Part shown: piece after piece, positions 35,570 through 43,288 of the stretch
Layout of the letters: every line of letters starts with the position of its first letter
Position numbering within the stretch: position 1 is the first letter of the stretch
Origin: Gammaproteobacteria bacterium
Lineage (GTDB): Bacteria; Pseudomonadota; Gammaproteobacteria; Steroidobacterales; Woeseiaceae
Length of the DNA stretch: 58,124 nucleotides
Reading direction: 5' to 3'
Assembly: GCA_009937525.1 (NCBI GenBank)
Contig: JAACFE010000005.1
Location: forward strand, 1 to 58,124
The notes under the pieces: model-generated
Seen by the model: the letters and a program-made list of their open reading frames with translations, nothing else
Databases searched by the model: none
What the model was told of the DNA's origin: nothing
Made by a program: the position numbers and the translations under genes

Positions 35570-36568
35570 ATGAGCAAGCGACGTCGAAACGTTGATGCAT
35601 TCAGTCTGTCCTTCCTGGACTGTATCTGCTGCGGATTCGGCGCGATCATCCTGTTACTCGTGCTGTCCAAGATCTACGAGCCGATGATCATCGAGAAGAC
35701 CCAGGATGACCTTGAGTCACTGATCGCGTTGTTGCAGCAGGAGCTTTTCGATATCCGCGGCGAGACGGCAATCTTGAACCGTGAACTCGTGGATGTGCGC
35801 GAGCAGACCTCGGACACCAAGATCCAGCTCGCCCGCCTGCAGCAGGAACTCAGTACGGTCAAGGGTCAGTATGATGCGTCGCAGGAGGAGTCGGAGTCGA
35901 CCATCGACGAGGGGGCACTGGCCTCTGCCAAGCAGCGCCTGACCGAGGAGATGCGCCGCCTGCAGCCGTATTACAAGCGAGCGGACGACGATGCAGTTGC
36001 CGGCATACCCGTGGACAGCGAGTACATCATTTTCATCATCGATACGTCCGGCAGTATGCAGCAGTACAACTGGGACCGGGTGCAGCAGAAGCTCAACGAG
36101 ACGCTGGACGTCTATCCGCAGGTTCAAGGCCTGCAGATCATGAACGACAACGGCAATTACATGTTCTCGCAATATGCGGGCAAGTGGATCCCCGACACGC
36201 CGGGTCGCCGCGAGGCAATCAAGAACACGATGCGCCTGTGGCGCCCGTTCAGCGACAGTAATCCCGTCGACGGCATCATTTACGCGATCAGCACCTACTG
36301 GTCGCCGGACAAGAAGATCAGCATCTACGTGTTTGGTGATGAATTCAGCGGACGCTCGGTCGAAAACGTGGTTCGGCAGGTGGATGCCGTTAATCGCGCG
36401 GACGCGCAGGGCAACCGCATGGTACGCATACACGCGGTTGGCTTTCCGTTCCTGTTCCGTGGCAGCGGTGACATCCCGCCGACCGCCCACAAGTTCTCGC
36501 AGCTGATGCGCGTGCTCTGCGAGCGCAACGGCGGCACCTTCGTCGCGCTGACTCACTGGGATCGCTGA
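35570..36568 (+). CDS. membrane-anchored vWA protein 2 with ExbD-like helix
   Basis: Protein of 332 residues, paralogue of the preceding gene. Basic N-terminus MSKRRRNVDAFSL, then SFLDCICCGFGAIILLLVL with Asp17 and Cys18/Cys21 at exactly the same positions as in vWA protein 1. A coiled coil spans about 42-130. The vWA domain (about 150-325) carries MIDAS DTSGS (158-162), ending GGTFVALTHWDR, which parallels the GGSFMAVSRDWP end of protein 1. The two may form a heteromer. It starts 15 bases after protein 1 and is followed by a terminator that ends the array. Confidence 0.85.
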   Translation: MSKRRRNVDAFSLSFLDCICCGFGAIILLLVLSKIYEPMIIEKTQDDLESLIALLQQELFDIRGETAILNRELVDVREQTSDTKIQLARLQQELSTVKGQYDASQEESESTIDEGALASAKQRLTEEMRRLQPYYKRADDDAVAGIPVDSEYIIFIIDTSGSMQQYNWDRVQQKLNETLDVYPQVQGLQIMNDNGNYMFSQYAGKWIPDTPGRREAIKNTMRLWRPFSDSNPVDGIIYAISTYWSPDKKISIYVFGDEFSGRSVENVVRQVDAVNRADAQGNRMVRIHAVGFPFLFRGSGDIPPTAHKFSQLMRVLCERNGGTFVALTHWDR

Positions 36569-36616
36569 TCGCACCCGACGCACAATTCGCCACAATTGAT
36601 CGGCGGTTTTCCATGA

Positions 36617-36640
36617 GGTGGTCCAGGGCCCACCGTTTTT
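36617..36640 (+). terminator. Rho-independent terminator after the vWA genes
   Basis: Hairpin GGTGGTCC-AG-GGCCCACC (36617-36634, one mismatch) is followed by G and five T residues. It lies 49 bases after the second vWA stop and before the OmpA-family gene. Confidence 0.65.
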
Positions 36641-36702
36641 ACGCACTGTAATCATCCTGTCGACGGCCACACGGGTGGCTGCAAAATCAGGAGGAGATTT
36701 CA

Positions 36703-37428
36703 ATGCGTAAGACGATTTCAGCAATAGTGGCTCTCAGCCTCGTCACCATGGCGCCGTTTGCCGCACAGGCAGCTGCATCGAAACAGGAACGCATCGGTGT
36801 AGGTGCCGGCGCGATCGTAGGTGCGGCGGCCGGCGGTCCGATCGGGCTGGTTGTCGGTGCAGCCGTCGGTGCATACCTCGGCGACAATATGTACCGGAAG
36901 AATGACGAAATCGAGACGCTAGCGGCGAAGCTCGACGCATCCAGGTCCGAGGTTGTGCGCCTGGAGGGCGATATAGACAGGATGGACCGCGATCTCGACA
37001 CGCTGAGCGCCGAGCTGCAGCGCATGCAGCGCTTTTCGAATCAGGACATGGTCGGCTTGCTGGAGGCGGGCATCGTCATGGACCTGCTCTTCCGAACGGA
37101 CGAGGCGGTGCTTGCCGATACTACCGGCATCCGGCTGCACGAACTCGCGACCATACTGGCCGGCATGCCCGGAATCCAGGTGCAGCTCGACGGTTTCGCC
37201 GATGAACGCGGCGATGAGCAATATAACCAGAGGCTCTCCGAGCAGCGCGTCAACTTCATTCGCGACCAACTGACAGCGGCCGGTGTCAATGACTCGCGGA
37301 TCTCCGCTGCGGCACACGGCGAGTCGCCGGCGCAGGACGATACCGTCGACAGCTATGCCCTCGAGCGGCGCGTTAGCCTGACTCTGTATACGGAGGATGC
37401 GACGACCGTAGCCGCCAACCCCGAATAG
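36703..37428 (+). CDS. OmpA-family protein with glycine zipper
   Basis: Exported protein of 241 residues. Signal peptide MRKTISAIVALSLVTMAPFA (cleaved near AQA), glycine zipper GAGAIVGAAAGGPIGLVVG (about 37-60), coiled coil (about 68-108), then a C-terminal OmpA/MotB peptidoglycan-binding domain with LDGFADERGDEQYNQRLSEQR and ERRVSLTLY. The zipper-plus-OmpA layout recalls PdsO-type proteins of proteobacterial sortase systems, but no sortase is seen here. It could anchor the upstream machine to the wall, but a terminator separates them. A strong AGGAGGAG ribosome site precedes the ATG. Confidence 0.88.
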   Translation: MRKTISAIVALSLVTMAPFAAQAAASKQERIGVGAGAIVGAAAGGPIGLVVGAAVGAYLGDNMYRKNDEIETLAAKLDASRSEVVRLEGDIDRMDRDLDTLSAELQRMQRFSNQDMVGLLEAGIVMDLLFRTDEAVLADTTGIRLHELATILAGMPGIQVQLDGFADERGDEQYNQRLSEQRVNFIRDQLTAAGVNDSRISAAAHGESPAQDDTVDSYALERRVSLTLYTEDATTVAANPE

Positions 37429-37470
37429 CACGCATACCGGTTCCCCCGACTCATCGTGAGTCCCTGCCTT

Positions 37471-37498
37471 GCCGGCCCTCCGGGGCCGGCTCTTTTTG
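37471..37498 (+). terminator. Rho-independent terminator after the OmpA-family gene
   Basis: Perfect 8-bp stem GCCGGCCC / GGGCCGGC with loop TCCG (37471-37490), followed by TCTTTTTG. Strong canonical terminator, 42 bases after the OmpA-family stop. Confidence 0.9.
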
Positions 37499-37530
37499 TC
37501 GCGATTACGGGCATGCGATCCCCCGCCGAG

Positions 37531-37606
37531 GCGCGCTCCTGCGACAAATTGTAGGGGCGGTTCTCGAACCACGACCGCCCCCGGACGCGCCCCTGCGGTT
37601 CGAAAA
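37531..37606. repeat. degenerate REP-like repeats
   Basis: Between the terminator and the pterin dehydratase gene, GCGCGCTCCTGCG faces TTGTAGGGGCGGTTCTCGAA, and CGACCGCCCC and GCGCCCCTGCGGTTCG follow. TAGGGGCGGT/ACCGCCCC-type arms are decayed versions of the TAGGAGCGGCT repeats seen at 2507-2626 and 9672-9728. Confidence 0.5.
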
Positions 37607-37643
37607 ACGGTGCCGCAGCCCGCGATTGCATTATAGTTACGGC

Positions 37644-37988
37644 ATGAGCACCGACCTCGCTGACAAGCGCTGCAAGCCCTGTGAGGGCGGCGTGGAGCCG
37701 CTGCTGCCAGAGCAGGTCGCCGATCTCATGCAGGGGCTGCATGGCGACTGGAAGCTGAGCGAGGATGGTCTGGAAATCTCGCGGCGCTTCGCGTTTCCCG
37801 CATACAGCCGGACGATCGCGTTCGCCAACGCCGTTGCCTGGATCGCCATCGTCGAGCATCACCATCCGGTGCTGACCGTCAGTTATGGTGACTGCATCGT
37901 CAGTTACACGACGCACGCCATCGGCGGGCTTTCCGACAACGATTTCATCTGTGCGGCCAAGATCGACCGGCTCGCTGCCGACGCTTGA
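37644..37988 (+). CDS. phhB: pterin-4a-carbinolamine dehydratase
   Basis: Protein of 114 residues that dehydrates 4a-hydroxytetrahydrobiopterin, recycling the cofactor of aromatic amino acid hydroxylases (or moonlighting in molybdopterin metabolism). The active-site histidines are in VEHHHPVLTVSYG and YTTHAIGGLSDND, and the N-terminus KRCKPCEGGVEPL is typical. No phenylalanine hydroxylase gene is adjacent. Its stop shares one base with the start of the dehydratase gene that follows. Confidence 0.92.
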   Translation: MSTDLADKRCKPCEGGVEPLLPEQVADLMQGLHGDWKLSEDGLEISRRFAFPAYSRTIAFANAVAWIAIVEHHHPVLTVSYGDCIVSYTTHAIGGLSDNDFICAAKIDRLAADA

Positions 37989-38962
37989 TGATCGACATAT
38001 CGGCTATCGAGGCGGCGGCCGGGCGACTCGAAGGTGTCGCGGTCCGCACGCCCCTGATATGCAATGACGAACTCGATCGCGTCGCGGGCGGCCGGGTGCT
38101 GGTAAAGGCCGAGAATCTGCAGGCCATCGGTTCGTTCAAAATACGCGGTGCCTATAACCTGATGAGCCAGCTTTCCGCCGCTGAAGCTGCGCAAGGCGTC
38201 GTGGCGTTTTCCTCAGGCAACCATGCGCAAGGCGTCGCGCTGGCGGGCCGGTTGCTGGGAATTCACGCGGCCATCGTCATGCCGGAGGACGCACCGCGTG
38301 CGAAGATCGAAAACACGCGGCGTCTCGGCGGCGAGGTCATTACTTACGACCGCTACACGGGCGACCGCGAGGCCATAGCCAGCCGGATTGCCGCGGAGCG
38401 CGGCGCCGCGGTGGTGCCTTCTTACGACCACGAGCACATCATCGCGGGACAGGGTACCGTCGGCCTCGAGATCGCGGAACAGGCTCTCGAGATGCGGATG
38501 CCGCCCGACCAGGTGCTGATCAATTGCGGCGGGGGCGGCCTGTCGGCTGGCAGCGGCGTGGCGCTCAAGGCACGCCTGCAAAGCGTATCCGTGCGAACCG
38601 TCGAGCCCGTCGATTTCGATGACACGGCGCGTTCTCTCGCCGCGGGTGAGAGGTTGAGCATTGCGGCAGGCGCGCGTTCGATCTGCGATTCCTTGCTCGC
38701 CGAGAGCCCCGGCAAATTGCCGTTCGAGATTCACAGGCGGCTCTTCGATCCAGGACTCACGGTGAACGACCGCGAAGTCCGCGACGCCATGCGGTTCGCA
38801 TTTCAACATTTGAAAATGGTCGTCGAGCCGGGCGGCGCAGTGTCCCTCGCTGCAGTGCTCAACGGCAAGATCGAGACCGTCGGCAAGACGACGGCCGTCG
38901 TCATCAGCGGAGGCAATGTCGACCTGGAACAGTTTGCGGCGATACAGGAAACCGCGGACTGA
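37988..38962 (+). CDS. PLP-dependent serine/threonine dehydratase
   Basis: Fold-type II PLP enzyme of 324 residues, resembling catabolic threonine ammonia-lyase, eukaryote-type serine racemase and 3-hydroxyaspartate dehydratase. The Schiff-base lysine is in AIGSFKIRGAYN, SSGNHAQGVALAG is the substrate loop, and NCGGGGLSAG is the phosphate-binding glycine loop. No regulatory ACT domain follows, so it is the short, non-allosteric kind. Start chosen at the ATG overlapping the previous stop by one base. Exact substrate is uncertain within this group. Confidence 0.88.
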   Translation: MIDISAIEAAAGRLEGVAVRTPLICNDELDRVAGGRVLVKAENLQAIGSFKIRGAYNLMSQLSAAEAAQGVVAFSSGNHAQGVALAGRLLGIHAAIVMPEDAPRAKIENTRRLGGEVITYDRYTGDREAIASRIAAERGAAVVPSYDHEHIIAGQGTVGLEIAEQALEMRMPPDQVLINCGGGGLSAGSGVALKARLQSVSVRTVEPVDFDDTARSLAAGERLSIAAGARSICDSLLAESPGKLPFEIHRRLFDPGLTVNDREVRDAMRFAFQHLKMVVEPGGAVSLAAVLNGKIETVGKTTAVVISGGNVDLEQFAAIQETAD

Positions 38963-38965
38963 CGC

Positions 38966-39715
38966 CTAGCGCGCCGAGGCGGCGGCTGAAAGAGGGCCCC
39001 GGCGCATCGCCGTGATCTCCAGCCCGCGCTGCCTGCGCTGCCGCCAGCCGTCCAGCCAGCTGACGATTCGGTCGATCTGCTCGACGTCCGGGCGGACGCG
39101 GGACGGCTGCATCTCGTGTATGCCGATTCCTTCCTCTGCCGCGTACACGAAGTTCTGGCTGTCCCGCAGCACCGCAATGATAGGAATGCCCAGCGAGTCG
39201 AGGAAACGCATCAGCTTCGCGAGGCTCTTGGTGTTCTTGCGGGTCCGGTTGGCGATGACCGCGAGTTTTTGCTCGTTTCGATTGACCTTCGCAACCAGCA
39301 GCAGGTCGGCAATGATTCGCGAGGCCGCATGCGTGTCCATCATCGACGGAAGTACGGGGACGAGTATGGACGAGGAGTCCCGGGTCAGTTCCCGCAACTC
39401 GTCATGACTGATGCCGGCGGCGGAGTCCACGAGCAGCGTGTCGGTTTCCTCCGGTACGCGCAATTGCCAGCTACGTGTTGCGTGAATCGATCGCTTGTAC
39501 GCGGCGATGCCGTGGATGCCGGGTTTGTCGCCGGACCGACGGCCCAGCCACGCCATCGCCGATCCCTGCGGATCGAAATCCATGATGGCCGGGGCTGCAC
39601 CGCGGATCGCGTAACAGGCTGCGATATTGGTTACCAGCGTCGATTTGCCGCAACCCCCTTTGGGATTGAGGATGATTATCCGGTTCAGATTGTCGCGTTG
39701 CGGCGTTCTCAGCAT
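38966..39715 (-). CDS. orphan ParA/MinD-type ATPase
   Basis: Protein of about 249 residues with the deviant Walker A motif NPKGGCGKSTLVTNIA, Walker A' region MDFDPQGSAMAW, and Walker B LLVDSAAGIS. ParA-type ATPases position plasmids, chromosome origins or protein clusters on the nucleoid. No parB, centromere repeats or chemosensory genes are adjacent. Start placed at MLRTPQRDNLNR. The frame is open further upstream (GTG at 39787 and 39892), and the longest form would overlap the GFA gene. The C-terminus is basic and Ala-rich. Confidence 0.8.
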   Translation of the reverse strand: MLRTPQRDNLNRIIILNPKGGCGKSTLVTNIAACYAIRGAAPAIMDFDPQGSAMAWLGRRSGDKPGIHGIAAYKRSIHATRSWQLRVPEETDTLLVDSAAGISHDELRELTRDSSSILVPVLPSMMDTHAASRIIADLLLVAKVNRNEQKLAVIANRTRKNTKSLAKLMRFLDSLGIPIIAVLRDSQNFVYAAEEGIGIHEMQPSRVRPDVEQIDRIVSWLDGWRQRRQRGLEITAMRRGPLSAAASAR

Positions 39716-39834
39716 ATCCCGATCACCCGGATCCTTTACCCTGTAAATATCGCGCAGACCGAGCCAGCTTTCCTTGCGCCGGTTCACATAATACCCGAGC
39801 CCACGCGGAACAGAAACGCCGCCGAGGCTCGCAT

Positions 39835-40251
39835 TCAGGGCCGCGGCGGGTAGGTATCGTGGCAGGGGAGTGGGTCGCCGGCGCAGGACCACTCTGCCCG
39901 CGAGCCGGAAAATATCCTCGCTTCGGGGGCGATGCCGGGTTCGTGATCGAGCGAACCGGCCGGTACCACGGCGATTCCGCCGTCGTATACGCGTGGCAGC
40001 GGGCTTCCGCAGACACTGCAGAATACGGCGGAGAATCGTTCCGCTTCAGGTAATTTGTATCGGCGGGTAAGCGATTCGCCCGCGGTCCAGGTAATCGATT
40101 TCAGGCGCAGGATAATATTGCTGGCGTGGGCGCTGCCGCTCGCCTTGCGGCAGCGCTCGCAATGGCAATGATAGAAGCGCCTCGCGTCACCCTGCAGCTC
40201 GTAGGCCACCGAGCCACAGAGACAGCTGCCCGATAAAGCCACGTCCCCCAT
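39835..40251 (-). CDS. GFA family protein
   Basis: Small zinc protein of 138 residues of the GFA (glutathione-dependent formaldehyde-activating enzyme-like) fold. It shows GSCLCGSVAYEL, CHCERCRKASGS and FCSVCGSPLPR, giving the characteristic Cys sets for two zinc ions. Most members have no proven function. GGAGGGGACC directly before the ATG at 40251 fixes the start; the open frame continues upstream to 40557 but that part has no family resemblance and overlaps the Cys-rich gene. Confidence 0.9.
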   Translation of the reverse strand: MGDVALSGSCLCGSVAYELQGDARRFYHCHCERCRKASGSAHASNIILRLKSITWTAGESLTRRYKLPEAERFSAVFCSVCGSPLPRVYDGGIAVVPAGSLDHEPGIAPEARIFSGSRAEWSCAGDPLPCHDTYPPRP

Positions 40252-40310
40252 GGTCCCCTCCCGCCGGGAATCTTGACGATGGCAGGATATCAGGCCTGCG
40301 CCTCTTCGGC

Positions 40311-40658
40311 TTACTTGACGTTCGAACTCTTGAAATGCCGGGCCTCGCGCAGCCAGCGGCATGTCTTGCAATAGCAGGTCTTCTTGTGGCGATGCGTGGC
40401 CCGCAGCTGCTCGATCGCTGCCTCGAGCGCATCGGTCAGCTGCTCGATGGTTGCTCCCTCGAGCGAGCGGCTGCTGTCGAGCCAGCGGCAAGCACTGCCG
40501 AACTGGCAGTTCTCGCATTCCCTGACACGCGCATCGTAGTGACCACCATAGCGGCAATTCGTGAAATCGACCTCCCGTTCGAAGACCCAGCGCGGATATT
40601 CGAGGAGATCCGAGATATAGCCCGTTATGGTCCGGGTCTTATTGGTCTGCGTAGCCAT
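40311..40658 (-). CDS. small Cys-rich protein, unknown
   Basis: Protein of 115 residues with no family I recognise. It has eight cysteines in two clusters: C-x(12)-C-x(2)-C-x(5)-C (FTNCRYGGHY, ECENCQFGSAC) and CYCKTCRW near the C-terminus, spaced by a helical stretch TIEQLTDALEAAIEQL. The arrangement suggests metal (zinc or Fe-S) binding. No signal peptide. The neighbouring GFA gene on the same strand is also Cys-based. The start ATG is uncontested; bases upstream hold an inverted repeat TAGGCTC/GAGCCTA. Confidence 0.65.
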   Translation of the reverse strand: MATQTNKTRTITGYISDLLEYPRWVFEREVDFTNCRYGGHYDARVRECENCQFGSACRWLDSSRSLEGATIEQLTDALEAAIEQLRATHRHKKTCYCKTCRWLREARHFKSSNVK

Positions 40659-40760
40659 GGATAGGCTCCAAGTTTAGCCGTTGAGCCTAGCAACCGCACG
40701 GTAGGCATTTTATGTCGGCATCTACGTATCGACGCCGAAATGCCGCACTGTAGCCCGGGC

Positions 40761-42554
40761 TCAGAACATCTCGCTGGTGTCCAGGCGTTCTTCCTGTGGC
40801 TTGCTGCGGCCCTTGATGAAATCGCCCGTGATCATCTTGTCATAAGACATGCCCGGACCCACCATCGGGTACACGCCGGCGTCGGGGTCGATGATCACTT
40901 CGAGGAATGCGGGTCCTTCGAACGCCATGAACTCGGCAATAATCGTTTCGAGATCTTCTTTCTGGTCGAGCTTCTTCGCATATCCGAAACCGTCGGCCTC
41001 GGCCGCCTTGACGAAGTCCTTGCTGTGCAGCGACTTGTCGCTCGCCGCCATGCGGCTGTCGTAGTAGAGCTTTTGCCACTGCCGCACCATGCCGTCGCCG
41101 TAGTTGTTGAGCACGACGACCTTGATCGGCAGCTTGTAGGTCGTGGCTGTCTCGAGTTCGCCGAGGTTCATGCGCATGCTGCCGTCGCCGTCGATGTCGA
41201 TCACGACGCGATCCGGCTGCGCGAACTGCGCGCCGATCGCGGCGGGCAGGCCGAAGCCCATCGTGCCCATGCTGCCGGACGTCAACCAGAGTCGAGGTTC
41301 GCGATAGTCGAAATACTGTGCGGCCCACATCTGGTGCTGGCCGACGCCGGTCGAGATGATGGCCTCGCCCTTCGCATGCTTGTTGATCTCCTCGACCACC
41401 GCATACGGCTGGATGAGCTTGCTGTCTCGATCGTAGTTCAGGCAGTGCTCTTTCTTTAGATGTGCGATCTCCCCATGCCACGCATCAAAGTCCTTCTGAA
41501 ACTCGATGCGCCGGCCATAGTCGAGCAGTTCCGTCAGATCACGGTCCAGCAACCCGACGTGGTGCCAGTCGACCCGCTTGACCTTACCGATCTCGGCGCT
41601 GTCCACGTCGAAGTGAGCTATATGCTTCGCGTTCGGCGCAAATCGGCCCGGGTCGCCTGCCACGCGGTCGTCGAAGCGCGCACCGATCGCAATCAGGAAA
41701 TCGCAGTCCTCGACCGCGTAGTTCGCCGAGGCGAGCCCGTGCATGCCGAGCATATGCAGCGCCAGTGGATGCCTGGTGTCGCTCGCGCCCAGCGCCATCA
41801 GTGTGGTGGTCACCGGGATGCCGTACTCCGACGCGAGCCGCCGCATGGATTTCGCCGCATTGGCGTTGATCACGCCGCCGCCCGCGTAAATCAGCGGCCG
41901 CTCCGACTCGGCCAGCATCTCGAAGAAACGTTCGCAGGCGTCCCTGGTCAGGCGGTTCTCGATGACGGCCTGCAGGCGCCGGCGGTAACCCGGCAGGGGC
42001 AGCGCGCCGCTACCCATGAACGCACCCTGCCAGTTCTGGACGTCTTTCGGAATGTCGATGACAACGGGTCCGGGGCGCCCGGTTCGCGCCAGTTCGAATG
42101 CGCTGCGTACGGTCGCCTCGAGGCGTTCCGGGTCGGTAACGAGGAATACGTGCTTGGCGACCGCCCCCATGATCGCGGAGACGGGTGCTTCCTGGAACGC
42201 ATCGGTGCCGACGGCGCTCCTCGGCACCTGGCCGCAGATGACCACGATGGGGATGGAATCCGCCATGCAGTCACGCACGGGAGTAACCGTGTTGGTGGCG
42301 CCGGGGCCCGAGGTCACCATGACGACGCCGACCTTGCCGCTGGCCCGTGCATAGCCGGATGCCATGAATCCGGCGCCCTGTTCATTGGCGGGCACAATCA
42401 GCGGCATCGGTGAGCGGCCGTCCTCGCCTTTGTGCATTGCGTTGTAGCGAAACACGGCGTCGTAGGTCGGCAGGATCGCGCCGCCGCTGTAACCGAAGAT
42501 CGTATCGACGCCTTCATCAGCCAGCACCTGCACCACGATGTCGGCGCCGCTCAT
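40761..42554 (-). CDS. ilvB: acetolactate synthase large (catalytic) subunit
   Basis: ThDP-dependent enzyme of 597 residues making acetolactate or acetohydroxybutyrate for branched-chain amino acids. Motifs: FGYSGGAILPTYDAV, catalytic Glu in NEQGAGFMASGYAR (most homologues have HEQGA-H-AADGYA), VTSGPGATN, and the ThDP motif DGDGSMRMN...LNNYGDGMVRQW in two stretches. AAGGAAAG upstream of the ATG at 42554 supports this start; the frame runs back to 42722. The small subunit ilvN is divergent rather than downstream, which is unusual. Confidence 0.93.
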   Translation of the reverse strand: MSGADIVVQVLADEGVDTIFGYSGGAILPTYDAVFRYNAMHKGEDGRSPMPLIVPANEQGAGFMASGYARASGKVGVVMVTSGPGATNTVTPVRDCMADSIPIVVICGQVPRSAVGTDAFQEAPVSAIMGAVAKHVFLVTDPERLEATVRSAFELARTGRPGPVVIDIPKDVQNWQGAFMGSGALPLPGYRRRLQAVIENRLTRDACERFFEMLAESERPLIYAGGGVINANAAKSMRRLASEYGIPVTTTLMALGASDTRHPLALHMLGMHGLASANYAVEDCDFLIAIGARFDDRVAGDPGRFAPNAKHIAHFDVDSAEIGKVKRVDWHHVGLLDRDLTELLDYGRRIEFQKDFDAWHGEIAHLKKEHCLNYDRDSKLIQPYAVVEEINKHAKGEAIISTGVGQHQMWAAQYFDYREPRLWLTSGSMGTMGFGLPAAIGAQFAQPDRVVIDIDGDGSMRMNLGELETATTYKLPIKVVVLNNYGDGMVRQWQKLYYDSRMAASDKSLHSKDFVKAAEADGFGYAKKLDQKEDLETIIAEFMAFEGPAFLEVIIDPDAGVYPMVGPGMSYDKMITGDFIKGRSKPQEERLDTSEMF

Positions 42555-42762
42555 GATCTTTCCTTCCAGGGAATGGCTGCTCGTGCGCTCTGCGCTGGCC
42601 TTTTCGCTCACGTTTTCGCCGTCGCTCTTTGATTTGCGGGTCTTGATCGAGTGTTTACTAATTTTTATTGCATTGCAATACTCGCTGTATGGCGCGCACG
42701 ATCGATGGTCTGAAGCGCGCATGTAGTTTCAAACGATTCTTTTTTGCGGGGAATACGAAGCG
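42555..42762. promoter_or_regulatory. divergent ilvB-ilvN promoter region
   Basis: About 208 bases separate the two divergent start codons. A markedly A/T-rich patch (42637-42690) contains the perfect inverted repeat TTGCA-T-TGCAA (42668-42678). TTGATC (42643-42648) followed by TTTATT (42664-42669) is one weak promoter candidate toward ilvN. A shared operator for joint control of both subunits is a reasonable inference. No leader peptide rich in Val, Leu or Ile codons is evident. Confidence 0.45.
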
Positions 42763-43284
42763 ATGCGACACGCGATATCCGTACTTTTGGAGAACGAAGT
42801 CGGCGCCCTTACGCGCATGACCGGCATGTTTTCGAGCAGGGGCTACAACATCGAGTCCCTGAACGTTGCGCCAACCAACGACGCCACCGTATCCCGCGTG
42901 ACGCTCGTGGTGTCCGGTTCCGATGCCGCAATCGCGCAGCTCAACGCGCAGCTCGCGAAGCTCGTCGACGTCGTCAACATCCACGACATGACCCTCGGCG
43001 AGCATTTCGAGCGGGAACTGGCAATTATCAAGATGAGTCTCGACAAGCACAGCGTCGCCGGTGCCGAAGCTCTCGCGAAGAAATTTGGCGCCGAGGTGCT
43101 GGATGAGGATGCATCGAGCTATACCCTGCAGCTCACCGGGCGCATTTCCGAGGTCGACGACTTCGTCGACGATGCCGCGCAGATCGGACAGTTATCGGCG
43201 GTAGCGCGCAGCGGCAGTGTCGCGGTGTCGAAAGGCGAGGTCACGCTATCTTCCTACGACAGGGATCATCGCCTGTCCGGCTGA
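42763..43284 (+). CDS. ilvN: acetolactate synthase small (regulatory) subunit
   Basis: Protein of 173 residues with an N-terminal ACT domain (RHAISVLLENEVGALTRM, FSSRGYNIESLNVAPT) and the C-terminal ALS_ss domain. It stimulates the catalytic subunit and mediates valine feedback inhibition. The residues of the valine-binding site (EVGALTR and GYNIESL) are conserved. It is divergent from ilvB and 4 bases upstream of proB, so its transcript probably runs into proline synthesis genes rather than ilvC. Confidence 0.95.
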   Translation: MRHAISVLLENEVGALTRMTGMFSSRGYNIESLNVAPTNDATVSRVTLVVSGSDAAIAQLNAQLAKLVDVVNIHDMTLGEHFERELAIIKMSLDKHSVAGAEALAKKFGAEVLDEDASSYTLQLTGRISEVDDFVDDAAQIGQLSAVARSGSVAVSKGEVTLSSYDRDHRLSG

Positions 43285-43288
43285 CGCG

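Noticed and set aside
22317-37428. Interpretation as a Zorya defence system (MotA-like plus OmpA-like)
   Set aside because: No ZorC or helicase ZorD is present, and the channel partner here carries vWA, not OmpA, domains; resemblance is limited to the channel type.
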